From positions 1 through 6,854 of the forward strand of contig CAYZOC010000052.1 of the NCBI GenBank assembly GCA_964480275.1: DNA of 6,854 nucleotides. The letters are read 5' to 3'. The notes beneath the pieces were generated by a model that was not told the origin of the DNA, made no database searches, and saw only the letters and a list, made by a program, of their open reading frames with translations. Of this stretch, positions 1 to 5,516 are shown in pieces. Position numbers and translations under genes: made by a program. The first letter of the stretch is position 1. Each line of letters starts with the position of its first letter. The stretch is from DATESG01 sp964480275 (GTDB taxonomy: Bacteria; Bacillota_I; Bacilli_A; RFN20; CAG-826).

Positions 1-14
1 AACTTTCATAAAAG

Positions 15-90
15 TGGTGGAGCTGACGAGGATCGAACTCGCTACCTCATCGTTGCGAACGATGCGCTCTCCCAGATGAGCTACAGCCCC
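15..90 (-). tRNA. tRNA-Ala, anticodon CGC
   Basis: Read on the minus strand this folds as a full 76-nt cloverleaf. The acceptor arm GGGGCTG pairs with CAGCTCC, followed by discriminator A and an encoded CCA (plus-strand TGG at 15-17). The D arm is GCTC/GAGC. The anticodon stem CATCG/CGATG closes the loop TTCGCAA, so the anticodon is CGC, which reads GCG alanine codons. The T arm GCGAG/CTCGT carries loop TTCGATC. The third acceptor pair is G-U, the hallmark identity element for alanyl-tRNA synthetase, which confirms alanine independently of the anticodon. It lies 47 bp after the rmuC stop on the same strand, so it could be cotranscribed with rmuC or use the promoter-like sequence at 102-130. 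Confidence 0.97.
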
Positions 91-101
91 ACTCTTAAAA
101 T

Positions 102-130
102 ATATTACTATCATATCTCTAATTTATCAA
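102..130 (-). promoter_or_regulatory. Candidate promoter for tRNA-Ala
   Basis: On the minus strand TTGATA (125-130) matches the -35 consensus at 5 of 6 positions. It is followed after exactly 17 bases by TAATAT (102-107), a 4 of 6 match to TATAAT, and the tRNA 5' end comes 11 bases later. It sits in the gap after rmuC, where no terminator hairpin is visible, so both a tRNA-specific start and read-through from rmuC are possible. AT-rich DNA produces such matches by chance, so confidence is moderate. Confidence 0.45.
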
Positions 131-137
131 TTAAAAA

Positions 138-1277
138 TTATTCCTCTTCTTCAATTTCCGCTACATCACTAATCTTCGTGAATTTACCATCTAAGCGCCG
201 GAATGTTTTATCAAAATTAATGACATGATTGTTAAGCGCTGATAGTGAACCATTAAGGTTTCCCCATCGCTCATTTAAAAGTCGGAAGTCATTGGCAAGA
301 CTTGCAATTTGCTTGTTTAGTTCTTGGAGTTTTTGACTCCGTTTATATTCGATCATTAAGTTTCTTAGCGTGTGCAAAACTGGTTGTAAAGTAGCAGGAG
401 AAACTAAAATAACATTCTTTTTGCGTGCCATTTCCGCAATGTCGAAAAGATTAACATGAATAAAGTTATATATTTCATCACTAGGAAAATAGCAAAGCGC
501 ATAATCGGTTGTCAGCTCCTTGATAATATATTTTTTGGCGATTTCCTCGATTGCATCTTTTACATCATTCTTAAATAGTCTTAATCTATCTTCATTGATA
601 GTTCCATCTTCATTAAATATTTCAAGATAATTAGCATAAGGAAATTTGGCATCAATCAAAAGCATATTTCCCTTTGTTCGTGGTAGATAAATAACTGCAT
701 CAGGGCGAATCATATCACCTTGGATGGTAAATGTTTGTTGGGTTTTATACATATCCGGTGTTGATTCAAAGATATTATCTAAGATTGCCTCGAGCAAGAA
801 CTCACCAAATTTTCCCCGCTTGATGTTGTTGCCACTGATGACTTGTGTTAGTTGGCCGACACTTTCTCCAAGTTTACTTACTTCCTTGTTAGCGCTATTT
901 AAGGCCTCAATTTGCTTGCCTAGATTTGTTAGATTTTCGCCTTGGACCTTGTTAGCGCCAACTAGCGCCTGATTGACACTATTGTTTAGTTCTTTGAGTT
1001 TGTTTTCAATTTGCTCTCCAAGTTTTTTACTCTTTTCCGCGTCGCTTTCCAGTGCTTTCTTACTATTATCGGCTAGTGTTAGTTGGATTTGGTGACGTAA
1101 GTCTTTGTTTAAATCTTCAAGTTGCCGATTAAGATTAAAGATTTTTTCATGCATTTCGAGATCAACTTTTTGCTCTATTTTTACTTCTTTTCGCTTCGTC
1201 ACAATAAAAATTAGGACAATAAGCGCCACTAGGGCAAGAGAAACAAGACTAATTAGAACGTAATCATGTATTTCCAT
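138..1277 (-). CDS. rmuC: DNA recombination protein RmuC homologue
   Basis: The product has 379 residues. It has a single hydrophobic N-terminal segment (about 7-27) followed by Lys/Arg, which suggests a membrane anchor with the rest in the cytoplasm. A long heptad-rich coiled coil (about 34-145) comes next, then the RmuC domain. Visible family motifs are KRGKFGE (153-159), RPDAVIYLP (191-199), LLIDAKFP (206-213), FPSDEIY (264-270) and NVILVSPATL (288-297). The RmuC domain belongs to the PD-(D/E)XK nuclease superfamily; Asp193, Asp209 and Lys211 are placed like its catalytic residues. E. coli RmuC limits inversions at short inverted repeats, but its biochemical activity is poorly defined. The protein ends in an acidic tail (EIEEEE). 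The start is supported by GAGGTA seven bases upstream and an extended -10 beyond it. It is divergent from the polymerase gene and upstream of tRNA-Ala. Confidence 0.93.
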   Translation of the reverse strand: MEIHDYVLISLVSLALVALIVLIFIVTKRKEVKIEQKVDLEMHEKIFNLNRQLEDLNKDLRHQIQLTLADNSKKALESDAEKSKKLGEQIENKLKELNNSVNQALVGANKVQGENLTNLGKQIEALNSANKEVSKLGESVGQLTQVISGNNIKRGKFGEFLLEAILDNIFESTPDMYKTQQTFTIQGDMIRPDAVIYLPRTKGNMLLIDAKFPYANYLEIFNEDGTINEDRLRLFKNDVKDAIEEIAKKYIIKELTTDYALCYFPSDEIYNFIHVNLFDIAEMARKKNVILVSPATLQPVLHTLRNLMIEYKRSQKLQELNKQIASLANDFRLLNERWGNLNGSLSALNNHVINFDKTFRRLDGKFTKISDVAEIEEEE

Positions 1278-1282
1278 ATTTA

Positions 1283-1288
1283 TACCTC
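1283..1288 (-). promoter_or_regulatory. rmuC ribosome binding site
   Basis: GAGGTA on the minus strand leaves 7 bases between GAGG and the ATG at 1277. It supports that start, and it contrasts with the divergent polymerase gene, which has no usable site. Confidence 0.75.
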
Positions 1289-1300
1289 GACTTTAAGTAA

Positions 1301-1329
1301 ATTATAGCATTTTTTGGTCTTTTTTTTAA
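1301..1329 (-). promoter_or_regulatory. Candidate rmuC promoter (extended -10)
   Basis: On the minus strand TGCTATAAT (1301-1309) is a perfect extended -10 (TG, one base, TATAAT). Seventeen bases upstream, TTAAAA (1324-1329) is only a 4 of 6 match to the -35 consensus, but an extended -10 tolerates that. Predicted transcription starts near 1294, giving a leader of about 17 bases that contains the ribosome site. Confidence 0.65.
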
Positions 1330-1336
1330 AATGGCC

Positions 1337-1353
1337 GACAATACAAATTTGTC
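1337..1353. promoter_or_regulatory. Dyad-symmetric candidate operator between divergent genes
   Basis: GACAA (1337-1341) and TTGTC (1349-1353) are inverted copies seven bases apart. The offset 10-bp palindrome ACAAATTTGT (1343-1352) lies within the same stretch. An outer pair AATAC (1340-1344) and GTATT (1355-1359) is also present. The dyad lies roughly 50-58 bases upstream of both predicted start sites, so one bound protein could affect both directions. It does not match the Gram-positive LexA box. No cognate regulator is identifiable here. Confidence 0.35.
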
Positions 1354-1390
1354 AGTATTTTTCAAGACTACTAATTAAGTTTTTAATGTT

Positions 1391-1396
1391 TATAAT
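1391..1396 (+). promoter_or_regulatory. -10 box of the polymerase gene, probably leaderless start
   Basis: A perfect TATAAT ends six bases before the ATG at 1403, which puts the expected first transcribed base at or next to the start codon. No good -35 is found at 16-18 bases; those positions read TACTAA, CTACTA and ACTACT. A TG lies upstream but one base out of register for an extended -10. A weak core promoter like this would suit regulation by an activator or damage signal, which is inference. Confidence 0.55.
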
Positions 1397-1402
1397 AGGG
1401 GT

Positions 1403-2644
1403 ATGGAAAAAGTATTTGCTGTCATTGATCTCAAGAGTTTTTATGCAACTGTCGAGTGTAATAAACGCGGACTTGACCCTTTTAAGGCCCCACTTGTTGT
1501 TTGTGATGAGTTTCGCGGACCTGGTTCAATTATCATGTCGGTAACGCCATATTTAAAAACTCTAGGCTGCAAAAACGTTATGCGCCGATTCGATCTTCCC
1601 AAGGGTATCGACTATATATATGCGCGGCCCAACATGGAGCAATATGTACTTAAATCCACTGAATTTAATGCAATATTACTTGATTACTTTGCCGATGAAG
1701 ATATTCATCCCTATTCAATTGATGAAACCTTCATTCACTTGACTCCCTACCTTAGTCTTTACAAAATGAGTGCATATCAGCTTGTCGTAAAAATCATTAA
1801 AGAGCTTAAAAGTCGCCTTAGTTTAATTGCCGCTGCTGGGATTGGTCCCAATATGTTTATGGCTAAATGCGCACTTGATATCGAGGCCAAAAAAACAAGT
1901 GAACAAGTCGCAGAGTGGTTTAAAAAAGACGTTAGCGAAAAACTTTGGAAAGTCAGCCCGATTACTAAAATTTGGGGGATAAGTCGCGGCTATGAAAAGC
2001 GCTTGGCAAGTCTTGGCTTATTTAATATGGAAGATGTCGCGAAAACTCCAAAAGGTAAGTTAAAAGATGCCTTAGGTGTTCTTGGTGAACAAATATGGGA
2101 ACACGCTAATGGGATTGATGAAAGTGATATGAAAGAACAGTACCACACAAAGAGTAAGTCCTTTACAAGTGGGCAAGTTCTTCATCGTGATTATGATATC
2201 GAAGAAGCCCCAACACTTATTAGAGAAATGTGTGATGAAATATGTAGTCGCTTACGTAAATATAACCTTAAAGCGGGCTTAGTCGCGCTTGGTGTTTTAG
2301 AGACTAAACCACAAAACAAAAACTATAGTAAGAGTATAAGTCTTATCCGCCCTACCAATGATAACAATGAGTTATTTAAGGCGTTCATGCTCATTTTCGA
2401 TAGCTTTCCGCTTAAAAAACCAATTCGTCAACTGTTTCTTAATGTTGGTGATGTGAAAAATCAGAACTTCGAACAAGTTAGTCTCTTTGATGAATTGACA
2501 GGCGAGAAACAAAATCGCCTCTGGGATACACTCGATCAAATTCAAACGCGCTTTGGTAAAGATAAACTCATGAGGGCCAACGCACTTACCCGTTCCTCGA
2601 CATATTTAAAACGCGCTAATCAAATTGGAGGTCATCGTAAATGA
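1403..2644 (+). CDS. Y-family translesion DNA polymerase, UvrX/YqjW (DinB/UmuC) type
   Basis: The product has 413 residues, full length for the UvrX/YqjW group, and should copy past damaged template bases. The catalytic acidic residues are all present: Asp9 in AVIDLKSFYATVE, and Asp107-Glu108 in PYSIDETF (103-110). The SFYA segment (12-15) carries the usual steric-gate region. GIGPNMFMAK (146-155) is the palm/fingers motif, and a helix-hairpin-helix region follows (about 186-215). HRDYD (261-265) starts the little-finger domain. QVSLF at 358-362 is a clear beta-clamp binding motif. The C-terminal RFGKDKLMRANAL (383-395) is typical of the group. No alternative start exists, since an in-frame stop lies at 1376-1378. 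It is translationally coupled to the YolD-like gene. Arginine is mostly CGC (11 of 20). UvrX, DinB and UmuC cannot be separated rigorously by eye, but the YolD partner favours UvrX. Confidence 0.93.
   Translation: MEKVFAVIDLKSFYATVECNKRGLDPFKAPLVVCDEFRGPGSIIMSVTPYLKTLGCKNVMRRFDLPKGIDYIYARPNMEQYVLKSTEFNAILLDYFADEDIHPYSIDETFIHLTPYLSLYKMSAYQLVVKIIKELKSRLSLIAAAGIGPNMFMAKCALDIEAKKTSEQVAEWFKKDVSEKLWKVSPITKIWGISRGYEKRLASLGLFNMEDVAKTPKGKLKDALGVLGEQIWEHANGIDESDMKEQYHTKSKSFTSGQVLHRDYDIEEAPTLIREMCDEICSRLRKYNLKAGLVALGVLETKPQNKNYSKSISLIRPTNDNNELFKAFMLIFDSFPLKKPIRQLFLNVGDVKNQNFEQVSLFDELTGEKQNRLWDTLDQIQTRFGKDKLMRANALTRSSTYLKRANQIGGHRK
2627..2631 (+). promoter_or_regulatory. Strong ribosome binding site for the YolD-like gene, inside polY
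   Basis: GGAGG lies nine bases before the ATG at 2641, inside the Gly-Gly codons of the last five residues of the polymerase. It fixes the start of the downstream gene and is far stronger than anything in front of polY itself. Confidence 0.8.
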
Positions 2645-2943
2645 GTAGAAAAATGGTTAAATGGGCCCCGTTTGTTAGCCTTAAAGAGCAAACAATATAT
2701 TTAAACCGCCTCAAAAAAGAAAAACTTAAAGTTGAACGGCCACTTTTAAGTGAAGACGAAATCAGTGAAATTAACGACAAACTTGTTAATTATCATGGAG
2801 AGGTCCTTAGAATTACTTATTATGACCAGGGTTTTGTCAAAGAAATTAGCGCGATAATCAAAAAAATTGATACGATAAATAAAAAAGTCGTCACAACTGA
2901 CTTAGCAATCAATTTTGACGACTTAATAAGATTAGAAGACTAA
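2641..2943 (+). CDS. YolD-like protein, partner of Y-family polymerase
   Basis: The product has 100 residues, close to the usual size of the YolD-like family. Recognisable family features are KWAPFVSLKEQ near the N-terminus (7-17), LSEDEISEINDKL (36-48), the strand-rich stretch ITYYDQGF (58-65) with KKIDTINKKV (74-83), and a C-terminal INFDDLIRLED (90-100). YolD-like genes commonly sit next to UvrX/YqjW-type polymerases in Bacillota, and the family has been proposed to act like UmuD as an accessory factor. Its biochemical role is not settled. Its ATG overlaps the polymerase stop (ATGA), so the two are made from one message. Its last 12 bp overlap the convergent gene on the other strand, and codons about 81-95 also encode that gene's putative terminator hairpin. 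Confidence 0.9.
   Translation: MSRKMVKWAPFVSLKEQTIYLNRLKKEKLKVERPLLSEDEISEINDKLVNYHGEVLRITYYDQGFVKEISAIIKKIDTINKKVVTTDLAINFDDLIRLED
2881..2924 (-). terminator. Intrinsic terminator of the minus-strand operon, embedded in yolD
   Basis: On the minus strand AAGTCGTCA (2924-2916) pairs perfectly with TGACGACTT (2893-2885). After a 1x1 mismatch the stem continues with AATTGA (2914-2909) against TCAGTT (2900-2895), including one G-U pair, and closes on an 8-base loop. A run of six T follows (2886-2881), two of which are in the stem. The hairpin begins seven bases after the stop codon of the 2932-4266 gene, the expected place for its terminator. On the plus strand the stem is followed by AATAAG, so it should not terminate polY-yolD. 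Confidence 0.7.
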
Positions 2944-4266
2944 ATTAAATTCCATTACGACCGGATTATGATCACTATAGACAAAGCCATAACCATAACG
3001 GGGATCGCTTAACTCTAGTGCCTCTTCTTGGCCGTTAATGCCACTGCCAATAGTTTCAACACTATCGACGATGATATTATCACTAACAAGGAAGCCATCA
3101 ATTGAGCACATAAAGTTATCGATGATATCATTTTCATTTTTATCGACAAAGGCAATTGAAGCATCGCGCGCGCTTGGAAGATTAACTGGTCCATAGGCAA
3201 CAAGGTCAGTTCCACTTAGATCAAAACTATATGGTTCCGTCTCCCCTGTTTTCGGATTAAAAAAGTCAGCGCCTTCATTAATACTGCGGTCAGCCCGTAA
3301 GAAATTATACCAGTCTGTTTTAAATCCTTCTTGCTCTTGTTGATTAAACCAAGTAGCGCTAGTAAAATCAACTGCATCATTACTAACAATTAAATCATGA
3401 TTAAAGTCGCCACCAACAACAACATAATTTTCTTTGTCGTTATAGTTACGGGCACTGACGACAGCCTCTTTTAAATCAAGGAGCTGCGCTTTTCGTATTT
3501 CACCAGTCGCATCATAGGCCGACATATGCACATTAAAGACAAAAAGCAAACGGTCGTCACCATCAATCTCGATTTGTGTGACACTAAAGGCCCGATCAAG
3601 ATCGAAAAAGCGATCAAAGAAACCATCACTAAGGCTAAATTCATGACGATCAGCGCTCTTTACTTGATATTTACTATAAGTTGTAATTCCTGAATTAGAC
3701 GCGCCTATTGGTGAAGTAAAAGGATACATCAAATAGCCTGAATGATAATTGGAAGCAAAAATTGAAGCATAATCAGCATGGGCAAGATCACCAAGTGCGA
3801 GCTGATCGACTTGATAACTGCGCGTTGAGCCATGATCGACTTCTTGATAGAGCGCAAAATCAACTGCCCCATAACGGGGACTAATATTTTCAACTATTGT
3901 TTGATAAGCCCCATTAGTGTTATTGGTTGCGGCTAGCTTCGATAAAGCGCGACTATATTCGCCCGCCGTATTACTAGCACCTTGACTGGCCTTATACTCG
4001 TCTTTAAACTCCGCCTTATCCATAAAGAAAGAGTATTCACGGCTATAGGCACCAAAGCCAATATTATAGGTTGAAATCGTTAGTCCATCATTAATAATCT
4101 TTGTTTTAGTCAACTTACTTGTTGGATTATTTTCAACATCAAGTTCAACATTACCAATTCGCGAATAGTCTATTGCTAAGTAGGCAACATATCCGCCTAC
4201 AAGGAGGACGACAACTAAAACTAGTGCGCCCACACTAACAAAGATTCGTTTGATAATCTTTTTCAT
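2932..4266 (-). CDS. Membrane-anchored endonuclease/exonuclease/phosphatase-fold protein
   Basis: The product has 444 residues. The N-terminus MKKIIKRIF is positively charged and followed by one hydrophobic helix (about 8-32) with no clear cleavage site, suggesting an anchor with the catalytic domain outside the cell. The metal-phosphoesterase fold of DNase I, ExoIII and sphingomyelinases is complete: STYNIGFG (Asn68), YQEVDHG (Glu142), FNVHMSAYD (His247), VVGGDFNHD (Asp287, Asn289), SIDGFLVS (Asp390) and YSDHNPVVMEF (Asp432-His433). The stretch between the first two motifs (about 70 residues) looks longer than in compact family members. The substrate (DNA, lipid headgroup or another phosphodiester) cannot be told from sequence. 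It is last in the folD operon, nine bases after the aminopeptidase stop, with no Shine-Dalgarno before its ATG, so translation may rely on reinitiation. Its stop lies inside yolD. Confidence 0.88.
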   Translation of the reverse strand: MKKIIKRIFVSVGALVLVVVLLVGGYVAYLAIDYSRIGNVELDVENNPTSKLTKTKIINDGLTISTYNIGFGAYSREYSFFMDKAEFKDEYKASQGASNTAGEYSRALSKLAATNNTNGAYQTIVENISPRYGAVDFALYQEVDHGSTRSYQVDQLALGDLAHADYASIFASNYHSGYLMYPFTSPIGASNSGITTYSKYQVKSADRHEFSLSDGFFDRFFDLDRAFSVTQIEIDGDDRLLFVFNVHMSAYDATGEIRKAQLLDLKEAVVSARNYNDKENYVVVGGDFNHDLIVSNDAVDFTSATWFNQQEQEGFKTDWYNFLRADRSINEGADFFNPKTGETEPYSFDLSGTDLVAYGPVNLPSARDASIAFVDKNENDIIDNFMCSIDGFLVSDNIIVDSVETIGSGINGQEEALELSDPRYGYGFVYSDHNPVVMEFNLVF

Positions 4267-4275
4267 ATTATTATT

Positions 4276-5502
4276 TTAGAACGCCCAGGTTCCATCTCTA
4301 AACACACTAAATTCACGACCATCACTTGTAATACCGGTGATTGACATATCATCAGTCCCAATCATGAAGTCGACGTGAATCAAGGAGTCATTGACACCCT
4401 TGGCAATTATTTCTTCATGGCTCATTTGGTCAAAACCAGGAATGACCATGTTAAATCCCCGACCAAGTGCAATATGGCAGCTTGCATTTTCATCAAAGAG
4501 AGTATTAAAGAAGAGAATGCCGGCTTTATTGATGGGTGATTCTTTGGGAACAAGGGCGACTTCGCCAATATATCCACTAGTTTCATCCATATTAAGCATT
4601 TCTTTTAGTAGTTCTTCGTTTTGTTCAGCACCAAATTCAACTGCTTTGCCATCTTTAAAACGAATCCAAAACTTATCAATGATTTCACCATTATAGGATA
4701 GTGGTTTTGAAGCATAAACAATGCCTTCAGCTTTACCCTTCATTGGCGTTGTAAAACATTCTTCAGTCGGAATGTTTGGATTAAAGTATGTGCCACTAAT
4801 TGTATGTTCGCCACCCGCTAGGAAGTGGGCGCCTGGAATTAGTCCAACTTTAAAGTCAGTACCATTTCCGGCTTTATAGCGAAGTTCAACTAGATCAAGA
4901 CCATTGAGGAAGGTTGCGTGTTTGCTCATTCTGGCATTGTGTTCTTGCCAGTTAGCGACTGGATTACCTTCAAAGGCCCGACTTGCTTTAAGAATTTCTT
5001 CCCATAGTTTGTCTTTTGCTTTTTTAGGACTTAAATCAGGAAATAACTTTTTAGCCCAGGCCTTGCCACTAGCTGCCGCAATAACCCATTGATAGCGATC
5101 TTCCATCTGATCAATATAAGGTTTAATAATAGGATAGCGAAGCTTCATGGCTTGCGCTCTTTTTTGTTGGTCAATACCTTTTTCACCATCAGGATCACTT
5201 GATTCAATGAAAATTTTCACTGGTAAGACATCAACGCGATGTTGATACTTTGCCTTTTCCCATTCTAATACTTCACCAAGGGTTTTCACCTTTTGATATT
5301 TATTGTGTAGTTTGGTTAGACGGTCATCCAACCAATCGATGGTGACGCGTTTTGCCTTCTTTTTGTAGGCATACTCAACTAGCATCATGACAAAATCGGC
5401 TTGTTCAAGTTCGGCAATAATATTTACCTCTTGGCCTTTTTGCACATTAGCGCCAGTGTTTACAATGAGTTTAGCGTATTGTTTAATTAATCTTTTTTTC
5501 AT
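4276..5502 (-). CDS. M29-family metallo-aminopeptidase (AmpS/PepS/AmpT type)
   Basis: The product has 408 residues, full length for peptidase family M29, and has no signal peptide, so it is a cytoplasmic enzyme removing N-terminal residues from peptides. The N-terminal domain begins with LIKQYAKLIVNTGANVQKGQ. The metal ligands known for the family are all visible: Glu248 in NIPTEECFTTP (243-253), Glu314 in YIGEVALVP (311-319), His343 in DENASCHIALG (337-347), and His376 with Asp378 in LIHVDFMIGTDDM (374-386). The position after HIALGRG is Phe350, where many homologues have the active-site Tyr. It is the middle gene of the operon, 14 bp after folD and 9 bp before the EEP-fold gene. The start is fixed by AGAGGA just upstream. 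Confidence 0.94.
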   Translation of the reverse strand: MKKRLIKQYAKLIVNTGANVQKGQEVNIIAELEQADFVMMLVEYAYKKKAKRVTIDWLDDRLTKLHNKYQKVKTLGEVLEWEKAKYQHRVDVLPVKIFIESSDPDGEKGIDQQKRAQAMKLRYPIIKPYIDQMEDRYQWVIAAASGKAWAKKLFPDLSPKKAKDKLWEEILKASRAFEGNPVANWQEHNARMSKHATFLNGLDLVELRYKAGNGTDFKVGLIPGAHFLAGGEHTISGTYFNPNIPTEECFTTPMKGKAEGIVYASKPLSYNGEIIDKFWIRFKDGKAVEFGAEQNEELLKEMLNMDETSGYIGEVALVPKESPINKAGILFFNTLFDENASCHIALGRGFNMVIPGFDQMSHEEIIAKGVNDSLIHVDFMIGTDDMSITGITSDGREFSVFRDGTWAF

Positions 5503-5507
5503 ATATT

Positions 5508-5513
5508 TCCTCT
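5508..5513 (-). promoter_or_regulatory. Ribosome binding site of the M29 aminopeptidase
   Basis: AGAGGA on the minus strand leaves six bases between GAGG and the ATG at 5502. It lies within the 14-bp gap after the folD stop. It is the only clear Shine-Dalgarno in this three-gene operon. Confidence 0.75.
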
Positions 5514-5516
5514 TTT

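Noticed and set aside
1..14. Attachment site or terminator downstream of the tRNA
   Set aside because: Only 14 bases remain after the CCA end, too little to judge.
724..972. Plus-strand open frame opposite rmuC
   Set aside because: It lies entirely opposite conserved RmuC coding sequence, gives a low-complexity product with no recognisable family, and has no ribosome site. It is a shadow frame. The same holds for frames at 1314-1544, 3015-3215, 4391-4696, 4904-5092 and 6025-6210.
1278..1402. LexA/SOS box in front of the polymerase gene
   Set aside because: No GAAC-N4-GTTC or close variant is present in the gap. The visible dyads have a different sequence.
2642..2644. UGA read as tryptophan (mycoplasma code)
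   Set aside because: The polymerase matches its family length when UGA is a stop. The ATG of yolD overlaps it with a good ribosome site, and Trp codons in these genes are TGG.
1403..2943. polY-yolD as cargo of a prophage or integrative element
   Set aside because: Such pairs are often carried on mobile elements, but no integrase, phage, conjugation gene, terminal repeat or tRNA-fragment duplication is visible here, and the neighbours are housekeeping genes.
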